Source: Pardosa pseudoannulata (lineage: Eukaryota > Arthropoda > Arachnida > Araneae > Lycosidae). From it: a stretch of 64,000 nt of DNA. Shown here in pieces: positions 45,244 through 57,226 of this stretch. The notes under the pieces are model-generated. The model searched no databases. It saw only the letters and a list, made by a program, of their open reading frames with translations, and was not told where the DNA came from. Position numbers and translations under genes: made by a program. The stretch is taken from positions 85,268,124 to 85,332,123 of the forward strand of contig CM063504.1 of NCBI GenBank assembly GCA_032207245.1, written 5' to 3'. Positions within the stretch are counted from its first letter, which is position 1; every line of letters starts with the position of its first letter.

Positions 45244-45576
45244 CCCCTTAACGCGCAAGCGTTCGAGTTAACTCGAGCATTCTAAACTGGCCAAACTGTG
45301 CACACTCGAGATAATTCGAGCGGCGTTGTACTTTATGTTGCTATAATTTTTCACACTCGAATGCAATCGAGAATTGAAAATAACAATGTGAAAGAAAAAA
45401 CAATCATTTTATTGATATTTATCATTTACATGGGATTGTAAGCTATAGCACTTACTTATTCAAGTATAAAATATATTTTTTTTTCTAAATTCAACTTTCT
45501 AAATTGCATTTTTTACATTGAAAAAAAAACGATTTTTTTTGGGCCGGCCTTTTAAGAGAAACTGTGCACTAAGGGG
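45244..45576. mobile_element. TTAA MITE, family D
   Basis: 333 bp with TTAA at both sides (45240-45243 and 45577-45580). Termini CCCCTTAACGCGCA and, on the other strand, CCCCTTAGTGCACA match at 11 of 14 bases; a C-rich end next to TTAA is classic for piggyBac-type elements. Near the left end CTCGAG/TTCGAG words are iterated in both orientations, possible transposase-binding sites. No coding capacity. Confidence 0.8.
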
Positions 45577-45580
45577 TTAA

Positions 45581-46129
45581 AAATAAAGAAAATTCATAAA
45601 AAAATAATTTTTAAACACATTGGATTTTATAATTAAAAAAATTTCAACTTTTCCTTATTTCTACTCTTGGCGAATCGTCCAATTTCGGACCCCATTTTCC
45701 TCCCGGTGTGGTGCCTCTTATTATTAAGATTTATTCGCCCATGGCAAATGCCACCTTTACCACGCCCCAGTTATTTCCCTGATGACAATTTTTCTTAAAC
45801 CTCTTGCTTATCTGATACTCATATGATATTTCTAATTTAAGTAATTAAAAATAATTTAAAATACATTTTCAATATACTTTCCGTTAACACTTTTTTTCTT
45901 TTGGTACAGATATATGCGCGTGATAGTCAAATAAACACTTTCTTTACTTCTCCATTCTGTTAGTAATGCTAGAAGTAAATAGTGAAATTTTATTTCAATT
46001 TTACATCTATCATACTCTAAAGTTATCCTTCTTTCTTTCTGGTATACAGTTTTGTATGTACTATAAGGAATTACAACTATTAAGAATAATTAGAATATAA
46101 AGAACTACAATTTCTACTTCTCGCGAAGA
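45581..46129. other. Non-coding stretch, no gene recognised
   Basis: No repeat or domain seen. It lies beyond the possible LTR of the Ty3/gypsy remnant. Confidence 0.3.
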
Positions 46130-46473
46130 TGTCTATTTTGTTTTTGATTAGTATTGTGAAAGGAAAGTAGTTGCACCGCTCTGTGATGAGCTGATGTAAA
46201 ATTTTAAATTTGTGATTTATTGAGGTTCACTCCATTAGGTGGCGTTTTTGTCATGTTCCACGAGAAAGAAAAAGAAATTCGTATATGAGAATTGGCACCT
46301 GTGGGAGATGGTGTCCCAAACTGTAACAGTCAAAATGATTATAAATGTGTATTAATTAAAAGAATGGTTATCAAGAGAAGTATTTTGTGTGTCATTCATC
46401 ATGATTAATTAAAGTATCTTAAAATGAATTGTGGAGTCTTATGTCCGACTGGTGTGTGTTTTGCTGGTCAACA
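46130..46473 (-). mobile_element. Probable 3' LTR of the adjacent Ty3/gypsy remnant
   Basis: Minus strand. The pol frame stops with TAG and is followed at once by AGAGG and then TGTTGACC at 46473, like a short purine tract and an LTR start. An AATAAA lies about 250 bp further on (near 46220). The far end is not defined and no 5' LTR is seen. Confidence 0.35.
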
Positions 46474-46476
46474 CCT

Positions 46477-47560
46477 CTAAAAGGGAATAAAAGGAATAGT
46501 CAATTCATGGCAGTATCCATACGGTAAATTTTTTAAACACGTGGGCTTCGAACATTTATTTCTAATTACAAATAAATGAAATTTTTGTCTTGAAGCATGT
46601 TCAAGATGAGTAACAATCTTAATATTACAACAGCAAACTACATTGCTACCTGTTGTGTATTTAAAATATATTAACTTGTAAATTATGTATTCATTTTGTG
46701 GTACATTGACTGTATCCTGACTAACAGACCTTTGCCCACTATTCCAGTCAGTATATGCCATATCTCCCTTTTCAATGTTAGTTGTCTGCGTAGCAATGCT
46801 ATCATCAAAGCGCTCTTGAAAATAATTTTTTCGAAGTCTCAAATGAAATGAATTTCGCCTCAATATATTACCTCTTACAGATTTTACTAAATAAGATCTG
46901 GGGTCTTACATTATTTTATGATTTGGGCTGGCTCCCATTTATTACCAGACCATATAAGGACACTCTCCCCTTCACTAAAGTCTGCCCTTTTCCTAGCTTG
47001 CAAATCATAATATTTTTTACTCTTAGCTCTTTTTAATTCTAACTCCTCTTTAAAATTTCTAACTATTTCTGGTTGCAACACAGAACTTGTCGTGGGTGAT
47101 TTTGTACGCACACACCTACTCATAAGTATTTGAGCAGGAGAAAGATTCATTTCACTTATTGGTGTATTTCTGTGCTTCATTTATCATATCTGTTTCAATG
47201 CCTGATTTACGGAGAATGCCTTTAGCAATAACCACCATTTTCTCAGCAAATCCATTGGATTTAGGATAATTTGGACTACTATTTATAATTTCAAACCCCC
47301 ATTCTCTGGCAAATTTATTCATTTTAACACTAGCAAAAGGCATGTTGTCACAAATTAATACTTTTGGTATACCATGAGAGGAAAAAAAAAGCCTTAAGTT
47401 TTGATATTATTTAATCAGATGTTTTATTTGATATTTTTAATATCTCTAACCATTTTGATAAGTAGCAGCCAATGATAAGGAAACTATTATCCCCAAGCTC
47501 GAAAATATCCACTCATTTTTTCGAATGGTAAATTTGGCAGTTCATGATGTATTCAGATAA
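46477..47560 (-). pseudogene. Ty3/gypsy integrase and C-terminal pol, frameshifted
   Basis: Minus strand, in order: LPNLPFEKM, VDIFELGDNSF, IIGCYLSKWLEI, SSHGIPKVLICDN, KFAREWGFEIINSSPNYPK, SNGFAEK, then in another frame RNTPISEMNLSPAQILM, KKYYDLQARKRADFSEGE, and finally PRSYLVKSVRGNILRRN. This is the integrase core followed by its C-terminal domain. The first catalytic Asp position holds Cys (codon 47465-47467). The second Asp (47347-47349) and the Glu (47242-47244) are kept, with 34 residues between them, one fewer than usual. There are at least two frameshifts and one stop. Reverse transcriptase and gag are absent. Confidence 0.85.
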
Positions 47561-48331
47561 TTTGTATTAGAACTGCATCTGCAAATTGTTATGTTTTACC
47601 AAATATATATATATATATATATATAATATACAAGTTAATATATTTTAAATACACAACACTACCTTTTAAGTGTGGTTTAAAAAGCCAATGCCAGTGCGAA
47701 ATTCGAGATTGCTCATTTAGTTCTCCGCATGCCAGTAGTAAAATTCAGGTCCGTCTAATTCGATCTTTATATCACAAAGTGAGAATTACCTATGCCAGGA
47801 CAACTGTATTATCCAATGATTTTTTTGTACAATATAGCAAAACAATAAAATAGATAAATAATATAACAGAAAAAATGAACATATTATTATAAATTATTAA
47901 AATAAAGGCTATATATTTTTATACATTTTAAAATCAAATCTGAAAAAAAAACTTGCACGTAGGCATTTGACCCGATATTCCAGCTTTACTTCAACAAATA
48001 ATGTTGGGGATACATTTCATGTAATAAATATATTTCTAAGTAGTTTATCAATATTTTTACTGTTTATTTTAAGCCAAAAACTGTTCAATAAAAAAAATTT
48101 TCCAATTAATTTCTATGCATTTGAAAATTATTATCGTAACACAGGACAAAAAAGAATCTGAAATATTTTAAGGAACTAAAAATATTATTTAATTAAGGAA
48201 TTTGTTTTTTCAAGATTTGCTCATTTAAAAACTTTTTTCATAAAGTTATTTTAAAATGCATTTGTATATTCATACTCTAAAAGGTACTTTCTGCTACTGT
48301 ACTGTTGTAAACTCATGCTGCAAGTAAATGT
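47561..48331. other. Non-coding stretch, short (TA)n
   Basis: A (TA)n run at about 47603-47625. A 35-bp piece at 47626-47661 is an inverted copy of 46652-46687 in the gypsy remnant. Otherwise featureless. Confidence 0.35.
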
Positions 48332-48404
48332 GTACCCGTGGTGTAGTGGTTATCACATCCGCCTAACACGCGGAAGGTCCCAGGTTCGAGCCCTGGCGGG
48401 TACA
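48332..48404 (+). tRNA. tRNA-Val (anticodon AAC)
   Basis: 73 nt with a perfect 7-bp acceptor stem (GTACCCG/CGGGTAC) and discriminator A. The anticodon stem TCCGC/GCGGA holds the loop CTAACAC with anticodon AAC at 48365-48367, reading GTT codons. The T arm is CCAGG-TTCGAGC-CCTGG. The A-box (TGGTGTAGTGG) and B-box (GGTTCGAGCCC) are intact. No intron and no encoded CCA, as in animal nuclear genes. A T-run at 48411-48417 serves as the polymerase III terminator. This is the one confidently functional gene in the window. Confidence 0.97.
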
Positions 48405-48410
48405 AGTACA

Positions 48411-48417
48411 TTTTTTT
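48411..48417 (+). terminator. Polymerase III terminator of tRNA-Val
   Basis: Seven T residues beginning 7 nt after the tRNA 3' end. Confidence 0.8.
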
Positions 48418-50241
48418 CCATTTTTAGCTACAACGAGAGTGATATAATTTTAAACTACATTACTGTTTAACAAATCCAGTTACTTTAATTGTGATATTAC
48501 CGGCTAATTTCGATTTTATTCTATTATAAATTTCTTTTAGAACTTTATTTAAGAAAAAAATATGCTTCTTTGCATGTCACACGTTATTTAAAATTGTAAG
48601 TATTATTAAATTTACGATCTTTAATTTCAATTGTAATTTAATATTGGATATTTTAGCATATTTTTGAAATAAAATTCATGCAATAAAACAATTTACTTGT
48701 ATCATATATTACTCTACAAAAGAAATGCCTAATTTTTAAATGAGCATTACCCTTCTTGATTATTAAACAATTTTAATACCATATATATCGTATGATTTTA
48801 GTCTTACATAAATACATGTGATAGTGATAATGATGCTTAATAGAAACTTAGAGAAAGTAAAATAATAATTTATTATGGTTTTTACTATTTTTATTTTAAA
48901 GAAATTTTATTTTAAAGAATTTTAAAGAAATTTCTTAGAATTGCCACAAAGTGTAATTATTAACTAGAAGCTCTAATTAGGGTAATTAAGTTAAATTAAG
49001 TTACTTTATATATATTCTGAGTTTTATAGCTCCCCTTAAAGCTTTTATATTAATATCAACTTATGGAAAACTTTTGCTCTCAACTCAAATACATCTGTTA
49101 CTTTAAACATGTTATTAATTGACAGCTATTTGCTTATTTGAGTTTTCAAAAACCAAATTTTAAACTGAAAGAATTATGTATTGGGTCGTAAGATAATCTT
49201 TTAATTTAAAAACAATTTTTTGTTTTATCTTTTTTTTACTTCATTTTAAATAGTTTTTTATAATTCATTAGTAGTAACCGAAGGGGATAATATTTAAGCT
49301 TTGTAATTTTATTAATATCAATTTTAGAGGTTTTCGGCATCTTTTTTAAATGCATTTAGTATCACCAAATATCCAGGAATACCGAAAGGGGAATTAAGAT
49401 TATTTGGTAAAGAAAGCTTAACATTTTGGGCAATAGATGGCGCAACGGAAAAAGTAAAAATTTCTCTGCTTCGAACTTGAAGATGCAAAGTATCTATAAG
49501 TATTGCAATGTATTAAAATTTGCATGTGCATTTTATATTGAGGTATCCAATTTTTATATAATACGTGAAAAGTGTTATTGGAATTGGATTAAAGTTATCC
49601 ATGTTTCAAAAATGTCGGAATTTTTTGTAAAACTACAGATTTACATCATGCTTCTGACAGGTTGTGAATCGACATTTATCTAAGTCAGAAAATTATATTA
49701 ATTCTTCCTCAACCGATTTCATAACATTACATTTCATCATACAAAATTTTACCAACTTCTTTTAAAAATGTTGAGCACAAGTGTAAAAAAAAAAAATGCA
49801 TTTTAAAAAGTAATATGAACTAATTCTCAAGGAAATCTCAGTTCTCCACACTAATGATTATTCGTATTTTTCAAAACACAAATGAAAGTCATATCATCAG
49901 AACTCTTTCAAATATTTCTCCATTATACTTTTCTTATTTACAGGCATTTGATTTAATGACCGAATTCCGTTCTGGAGACTATTTTGTTAAGCGAATTGGT
50001 CGATAAGCTATGAGCTTATGCCTAGAATATAAGGGCCTAGAAATTACAAAAATTATACAACAAACTTAAAATTTATTCGTATAAAAACATGCATTTATAC
50101 ACATCATTTCTTTATTTGATTATGTAGAGCTGTGGAGGGCTCGGTAAGGGAGATGTCGAAGATGAAACAGAAAGTGTACCTTTAAAAGCGATGGTCCTGG
50201 ATGTAGAATGTAGCAGTCGAAATAAATAGTTTGCTTTGTAA

Positions 50242-50275
<34 letters not shown>

Positions 50276-51507
50276 ATGAATTTCTCTCTAGCGTTTTAAA
50301 CGTTAACTCGTCCCAACTTTGTGTAGTTTCTGGATAACACAACAGTTTCTACTTTTTCGTTTCGTGTCCGATATCTGGCAGTGTCATTTTATTTTTACTT
50401 TATTATTTTTTGATTTTCAGTCAATCTGTTAGGTTTCTTGGTTCACAGGATCACAGAATGTAGATTGCATAGAACTTCCTGAGCCTAGCTCTCTAGTTCT
50501 GTGATACATGTTAAATTGACAAGTAAAACTATTGAAACTGATTTGGTTAATAACTGATAAATATTATATGTAAAATGGGAATTATGATGCTTGAGTTTGA
50601 GCGAAGTCTTACAGCACAGAAAATACAGACGGATATAAGTATGAATAAAAACACGGTAAAAATAATTAACTGGGGATTAAGAATAAAGGAGAAATAGCAA
50701 TGGTAAGTTAAATATTTGAATTAATTTTTTAAATTTTTAAATATTTTTTTGAAATAATAAAAATATTCCCTAATGAGGGTGAAGGAGTAAAAGCAGTGTT
50801 AAATGCACAGTTTTTGAAGATAACATAACTGAGATCCAAAAGGGAAAATCCCATCGAATCAGAATTGAGAATGAGGACCAATGGCAATCTTAGGATTTGA
50901 CCCACCTTTGCTTGATTTCTAACAGCTTTATATTAATGTTGTTATTCTTTTTAATTTTTTATGGTAGAAAAAAAATTTTTGCAGTTTTTAATTCTTTATT
51001 CTAATTGCATGTTAATATTTTTTGTTCTTTTCTTCTGTCTTCCTCCCTTTTTTTTTAATATTTATATTTTATCATGCTTTTGGAAAATCTATTGCCATCT
51101 TCCATGTACTATGCTTCAATAGCGCCACGTTGTTCCGATAAAGTTTTGAAGTGGCAAATAATTTTTCGCCATGATTCCTCTATTGGTCGGTTTGGACCAG
51201 TAGCTGCATACAGTATGCTCTAAAGTTTTGTCTTTATAGTGGTCTAAGTTATGTTTCATTAGCTATATGTTAGGAAGTTTAGGTAGTGCAGTTTTCTCAT
51301 AATCAGGTACAAAATGAAACCAATTAGCTTGACCTTGACCCTGACACTGCATTTCTTCAGTATTTTGCTCTACTCCCAAATATCAATCCTAGACCGTAGG
51401 CTGTCCACATATACATTAAAATTGGCCGAACTGTAAAATTGCCCTTAAATTTGTCCGCTCACTTGTTGTGCATCATCTAGACCCCCTCATCCTTAGGATA
51501 GGCCCTG
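48418..51507. other. Long non-coding stretch with a T(~29) run
   Basis: AT-rich. A poly(T) run lies at about 50246-50274. The open frame at 49426-49683 has no domain. No repeat or RNA gene is seen. Confidence 0.3.
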
Positions 51508-52020
51508 CTACCTCCTATTCCAATTGCTGTAGTGCTTCTTCACTATTATATCCTGATTTGTTAGCTCTCTATCAGTATATATCATTGATTCAAGAATGCC
51601 TTCAATTTTAACACCTAAATTAAGCGTACTAGCAAGGCTCGCATTTCCATAATATGCATCAGTTTGTTCAAAATTGTCTAATGATTGGATAATGTTTGTA
51701 AAATGTTTTATGCATATTTTTATATACATTGCATACAATTATCTGTCACTTTGTTCTAAAATTGATTTAATATTTTTAAAGCAATCTAAAATCCTGTACT
51801 TGAGAGATTTCTTGAATTGAAAGTTGGAGCTCTATTGTCGTTAAGCAGAGTTGGAATGAACTTGTACTACATACAAAGCTTTTTGAACCATCGAGATAAG
51901 CGAATTGAACTTCGAGATACTAAGAAAAATCTATGTTCTATTGAATTATATTGATATAAATTAAATATTTCAATTCAATAAAACTTCTAGATATGCAAAA
52001 TTTCGATGTAACAAAATCTA
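51508..52020 (-). pseudogene. Possible pogo/Tigger-type transposon remnant
   Basis: The minus frame 51508-51738 has GVKIEGILESMIYTDRELTN followed by QDI; a one-base shift would continue as NSEEALQQLE. This resembles the acidic C-terminal tail (L-L-x(4)-E-E-L-T-N-E-D) of pogo/Tigger transposases. Upstream, CATCGAGATAAGCGAATTG and TTCGATGTAACAAAATCT (plus strand) resemble terminal sequences of such elements. The DDE core is missing. Similarity is short, so this stays tentative. Confidence 0.3.
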
Positions 52021-52659
52021 GATATAAGTCTAATCTATTTAATTTTCCATACTGTATGTTTTCATTTATTCTATTTTGATTTATGGCGTAGCCTTGAACA
52101 TATGAAATATCTCTAAGTTTCAGCTTCCTCTTGCTTTCAGCTAAACAAATACTTGTCATATCCTTTAATGCTATGCACACAATGGTTTCCTCACATTTAT
52201 ATCACTGGGAATATCATATCAGATATGTAAAACAATGCAAGATTCCTGGGTTGTACATTATAGCTATAACTTCATGATTAATGATAGATGATAAACGAAA
52301 TTTATTATCCTTAATTCTTCGTAATAAAGCCCCGATAAGTTTCTGACATTAAACAAGCTGCTGAGTTTTTTGTAACATGAATTCTCAGAAACAACACAGA
52401 CTTATGTATGTATTGCAGTTCATATCATTCAAAATATATGGTTAAATTAAAATGTAGTGCTTTTTATTACTGCGGAGGCTCTTGATTTTAAATCATTGGC
52501 TTGCAAACATCAAAGATGAGATTAGAGTAGTAAATAATCACAGAAAGATTTTGACACCTATGCAAATGACGATATCTGGAGTCCTGAGGTATGTCACGGC
52601 CTCCGACTGTATACATCGTGTAGGAAACAGCATCGGCATTAGTCGCATGCAAGATGTAG
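52021..52659. other. Non-coding stretch, no gene recognised
   Basis: Small frames on both strands without domains; the left end of the Tc1 element should lie here but was not found. Confidence 0.3.
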
Positions 52660-52896
52660 CGCAGTTCGGAGCTGTCTAATTTCGAGAAAGGTATAATTAT
52701 CGGGTATCACAAATGTGGCCGATCCTTAAAGGACATATCTAGCGATCTGAAGTACCCAAAATCGACAGTGCCCTATGTGATTAAGAAGGGAAAGGTGAGC
52801 GGTGATTGTCGGAATGTGCCCCGAGTCGGCAGACCAACGAAACTGAGAGATAGAAACCGACGAGTGCTGTCCAGAGAATTTATTAATTTTGAATAA
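52660..52896 (+). pseudogene. Tc1-type transposase, N-terminal DNA-binding part
   Basis: The frame begins after TAG 52657-52659 and reads SSELSNFEKGIIIGYHKCG, RSLKDISSDLKYPKSTV, PYVIKKGKVSGD, then NVPRVGRPTKL, to TAA 52894-52896. This is the paired-like first helix-turn-helix of Tc1 proteins plus the G-R-P-x-K hook. The catalytic DDE domain is deleted, since the right terminus follows within 60 bp. Confidence 0.75.
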
Positions 52897-52949
52897 AGTT
52901 AGTTTTTCTTTTCTATCACAGGTGTCCAAATACTTATTGATAATCAGTG
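52897..52949. mobile_element. Tc1 element right end
   Basis: GGTGTCCAAATACTTATTGA and TAATCAGTG lead to TA at 52950-52951; on the other strand it starts CACTGATTA and contains AAGTATTTGGACACC, typical of Tc1 inverted repeats. A matching left end was not found. Confidence 0.6.
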
Positions 52950-52960
52950 TAGAAACAAAC

Positions 52961-53045
52961 TTCATAAAAACTACAATAAGAAACAAGTAAATTAAAACAC
53001 GAACAATACACGAACAATTGTGTATACATTGATCCAATCTTGCAA
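52961..53045 (-). repeat. Non-LTR retrotransposon 3' end, truncated copy
   Basis: It shares TTCATAAAAACTACAATAAG and AAACAAG...CGAACAAT with 33751-33801, the 3' untranslated end of the non-LTR element. It lies directly beside the Tc1 right end. Confidence 0.5.
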
Positions 53046-53079
53046 ACACTCGTTACTTATTTAGCGCTACCCAGAGAGC

Positions 53080-53930
53080 ACATGTATGCCACGGACGCGT
53101 GTAACATTACCCCCAACCCCAAGTGCATTTAAGAAAGCATATCTATTACCGAATATTATTAGAACTGTACCGAGGTACTTTCCCACGATGGTCAGCACGT
53201 GCATGCACAGCTGTGGGAGAAATTTCCAAGAAGAATTTAGGACTTCGATTGTTGACTTCGAGTTTAGGGACCCCTGCGGAGAAGGTATAGATCACGGAAT
53301 GGCACAAGCGTAACGGTCAAGCTCACACAGAGATGTAACCGTGAGTTATAGGGGCAGGGCTAAAAATAATGTCAGCTTTCACAAAAGGGGCTATTTTAAT
53401 GAGCCCACCTGCACTCCCGAAGGGGGTGCAGATGTGGGAAAATTTCACCAAACAAGCGATTGGCAAAGAAGAAAAAGGGGCGTTAAAACTGAGGTGAGGA
53501 GTTGGGAAAGAGAGTTAAAAGAGTCGGAGTCGGGATTCAAGAGGAGCTGGACATCGAAATCCCAAGCCCTGCGCGCCGCACCGCCGTCCCGTGCGCCCGA
53601 ACGCCCGGACCGACACACCGCATGAGGAAAGCCCCTGCCTACTCCCCTGTACCTGTACTTTGTACTGTAAAACAGATTTAACATATTCATGACGGTTGTT
53701 TAGGCCTCATATTTTGATTAAGGAATAACGCATAACTAAAGAGGATTATAATAATTATAGTATAAATATAAATATAAAACATAAATAATTGCTGGTTATG
53801 TTATATGGTAATCAAGGATATAATTTGTAAATAGTGTACAGAATAAATGTCTTAATCTAAATATAAGGTTTCATATTTTTACAGTGTTTCCCCTTTGTAA
53901 ACGAACACTGGTGTTAGTGTTGTAACAACA
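53080..53930. other. GC-rich block, possible LTR or old element
   Basis: 53080-53640 is far richer in GC than its surroundings, ending with a strongly GC-rich segment near 53560-53620. It starts near TGTAACATTACCCCCAACCC, which looks like an LTR start, and AATAAA occurs near 53842, but no end or duplication could be fixed. The plus frame 53341-53625 (94 codons) is Arg/Ser-rich without a domain; the opposite strand is also open. Confidence 0.25.
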
Positions 53931-54664
53931 TTACAACAAGGACACTACCGTTGTACTGTTGACGTTAATCTCTCAATACTGTTGACATTAAACTCTCAAT
54001 TTAGCAAAATCCACTGCAATTTTTAATCACTTAGTAATTTATTTTCTGCCATATCACAAATGAAATCAAGAATATCTTTTATAAGCAATTTTATGTTCAA
54101 ATCAATCACTTACATCCTAATCAGTTTTCAAAATTGTCGCAAATATTGAATTCATTCATTTATACTAGATTTTATTTACAGTGGCATTTTTACTTAAAGT
54201 TGGCTTTTTCCTCGGAACACTAATCGAACTGGAAAGAACACTTTACAGTTATAAACGTTACAAAAAAAATATGACTTTAAACAATGTACACGTATTAAAA
54301 AGTGACAAATAATATTCGTTACGCTTGAAACAACAAAGAAGCGGAAAACGCCTTCTTTCTTCTTTTGATGAAATTCTATAAAATTTGACTTATAAAACAG
54401 TGTATAATTGCTTCGCAACCCAGACTTTACTGGATTACCTCAGGCATGTAATAAAACACAGTAAACTAAAATATCTGTATGCATTATCTCAATAATGTGC
54501 GAATGGGGGGGGACATTTGTTCAGAATGGAAGATGACCGATCCACTAAAAGATTTGTTGTTGTTGCTGTCTTATGCTACTTGGTCAAACCAAGCACGATT
54601 GAACCGGATGATTACTAGTATTATGGCAAAGGTGTGCGCTTTTTTATTTTAAAGTGCACCACAA
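53931..54664. other. Non-coding stretch, no gene recognised
   Basis: A minus frame of 74 codons near 54194 is Phe/Lys-rich and lacks any domain; a G-run lies near 54505. Confidence 0.3.
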
Positions 54665-54840
54665 GGATGAAAGTAAGATATGTTAAATTGGGTCTTCGTA
54701 ATTTTGAAGCAGGGACCAAGCAGAAGACCCATAGGCTTGACCTGCCATCCCCTGAGGTATCGATTGAGAACTTGGCGAACATTGTGACCACGAACATATT
54801 TTACGTGCCAACCAGTTACTTTTAACGAACACGGCGGATC
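54665..54840 (+). repeat. Dispersed repeat with a shared open frame, copy 2
   Basis: Counterpart of 41876-42055. The frame EVSIENLANIVTTNIFYVP is open here too. It is followed directly by a tRNA-like segment. Confidence 0.5.
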
Positions 54841-54925
54841 TTAATGCCGGCTTGGGCTCCGAACCCGCAACTCTCCAATTACGAGACAGTTGCCTTTGCC
54901 GAGTGAGCTATCCCAGCTCACTAAA
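54841..54925 (-). repeat. tRNA-like segment (decayed SINE head)
   Basis: Minus strand: GATAGCTCACTCGGCAAAGG resembles an A-box arm and GCGGGTTCGGAGCCC a B-box. Acceptor pairing is incomplete, so it is not called as a tRNA. Confidence 0.4.
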
Positions 54926-56340
54926 AAGATTTGCAATTCTAAACCAACTGGAGCCAAAAAAGGGGAAGTACCAGGATCCGGTCGATCGAAGGATTTGAAT
55001 CATACTTGAAGGTCCTCAAAGTCAAAACTAGAGAACTCTGTCGGAGAAAAGGACTGCCTGGAATTCAATTCTATGGAAATCCATGATCCATCATGCGCCA
55101 TTGTAGAAGAAGATGTGCAAAGGGGTTAAATATGTACGTTGACGGATGACTCAAATTCAGCAGTCGATCATATTTACTCACTTCAATAGAAAGTTCTTCT
55201 CCAGACATTTCTAAGGTTTTAAAACCTGAATTTCCGAATACCAGTAAGCACTGCGATCATTAAGAGCATGGGAATAGTACTAATCTGAAACAAATATTCA
55301 GTTTTCGTTTTTCTATTATCAATCGTTTGGCCGCGAACACGCCGAAATAGTAGAACCAACACTTAATGAAACGAATCTTCATAGTGTACGGGAAATTTTG
55401 CCTCTACTCTGATTGATCAGTCCTTTCATAATAAAAAATTAATAATCTTAAAAAAGCATAATGTTAAAAATTCATAACGAACATAGCCTTTGAAATAATT
55501 AATATAAGAATGAGTTTCAAAATAACTTTAAAACAAATTCAGAAAAAAAAATTCTTTTTTAAAACAGATATCTCAAAATTCAGATCTTTTTCCACTCAGA
55601 ATTTCAGTGAAAATAGAAATGCTTTTCTGAGAATCTTTTCTGTTTATCTTTAAATATTTTTTTCTAGTAAAGCCAATGACTTATAATTACTCTTCATTTA
55701 GGTCAAACACACGGCTTATCTGAAAACCCACAAATATATTTAGCAAGGACGATAAAGATATTGCCATATTGGTTTTTCCAAATAGATACAAATTCTTAAT
55801 CAGAAGATTGACGAAAAAGAATTACTGAGCTTTATGTAAGAAGAAAAATATAGCTCAGCGGTTTTCATTTTTTTAGTTGATTTTTTACTCTTTTACTCAA
55901 CGCTTATCATCATTTCCTTTTCTTTGAGGTAATAAGGTTATTTATTCAACATCAACACCAACTTATTTCCTTATTTAATTCTTGCGGTGACTTTGAAAAA
56001 TGTTAACAGCTTTATTCTTTTAACGTTGATTAATTTTCACAACCCGCCCTGTTTCATTAACATTCCCATCAAGAAAAATAACATTTACAGTAACTAAAGA
56101 AAAAAAAGGGAAAAAAGAGCCTTGAACAAGCTATTGAAAACCAGGCATCCTTTTTTCTTTTTTTCGCTCTATGAGGACAATTTAAATTATAACATCAAAT
56201 CAAAAATGTTCTGTTCAGTTCTTTCGGAAATAAGATTTTACTCTGTATTTTTGATTACTTATTATTTTTCTATCTGTTTTAAGCAACTCTACTTTCTGGG
56301 GAAACAAAGTTATACTATTATCATTAAATACATTTCGTTA
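54926..56340. other. Non-coding stretch, no gene recognised
   Basis: At 54990-55100 parts of a frame (KTRELCRRKGLPGIQFYGNP) look protein-like but are short and broken. The rest is AT-rich. Confidence 0.3.
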
Positions 56341-56344
56341 TTAA

Positions 56345-56878
56345 TACATTGTATGCGGGACACGTACTAGTACGTTTTCTGACGACTGATACTTGAGCGC
56401 GGGTCACGTACTAGTACGGGTTAGTGTAACAACATGGTTTGTTTGTGGGTACAAAAATAACAGTATATACAGAAAAACGAAGCCGAATGTTCTTGTCTAC
56501 TACATAGATTCTGAAAAAAATTAAGACAAATAAAAACTAGTTTTTACGTTATTAGTTTTATGATTGCTCTTTTCATTAATGTAAAAATGTTTATATATAA
56601 CATTATTCGAAAAAATTAAAACTATATACTACTATTTCTATTTAATTTTTCATATTTATGATACTATTATAAATTTATTCACTAAAAAATATATTTTTTG
56701 TTTACAAAAATCTTATGGTTGTTATTTATATATTTCTATTTATATATTTGTTTATATATTTCAATATAAAATACGAAAAGTTGGTTAAAAATTAAATAAT
56801 TTTTGATCTATTGAGATTTGATTGAATAACTAAATTTACACGCAAAACGCCCGCTCGCGGTACAATTCCTGTCAGTCT
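56345..56878 (-). mobile_element. TTAA MITE, family A, copy 3 (inverted, one end lost)
   Basis: TTAA at 56341-56344 is followed by TACATTGTATGCGGGACACG and two CGTACTAGTACG palindromes. The body matches copies 1 and 2 on the opposite strand up to CGCGGTACAATTCC, but the last ~25 bp of the other terminus are missing and no second TTAA follows. Confidence 0.75.
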
Positions 56879-57226
56879 CATACGACATTTAACGCAGAGT
56901 GGCAAGTATGGTTAGTGAAGAATGAAACCATGAAAAGACATGCCGTTTATTTAACATGCAAAAAACATAACATTATACATTGCTCCACGAGCAACAAAAT
57001 AAGACTAGTGTGAAACCCACACAGGGAACCAAAAAACAACCGTCAGAGTCAGGCCCACAGAAACTACAATTATTTATATACGACTGGGCTGACCAGATAC
57101 ACTTGTAAATTCGCATAAGGTTGAAAATTAATACATACAAGAAACTTAAATACACTCACAGTAACTAAATAAAGAAAATATAATTACAAATGATGACTAG
57201 TACATTTGAAACCGTTTACAATCTAA
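56879..57226. other. Non-coding stretch, no gene recognised
   Basis: Short intervening sequence between the truncated family A MITE and the PIF/Harbinger element; nothing recognised. Confidence 0.3.

Noticed and set aside
46320..46340. TGTTACAG (minus strand) as the LTR start
   Set aside because: No purine tract precedes it, and the TGTTGACC directly after the pol stop fits better.
53341..53690. Arg/Ser/Pro-rich frames on both strands
   Set aside because: Open because of high GC; no motif. Kept only as a GC-rich block of uncertain nature.
54841..54925. Functional tRNA on the minus strand
   Set aside because: Acceptor and anticodon stems cannot both be formed; likely a decayed tRNA-derived repeat.
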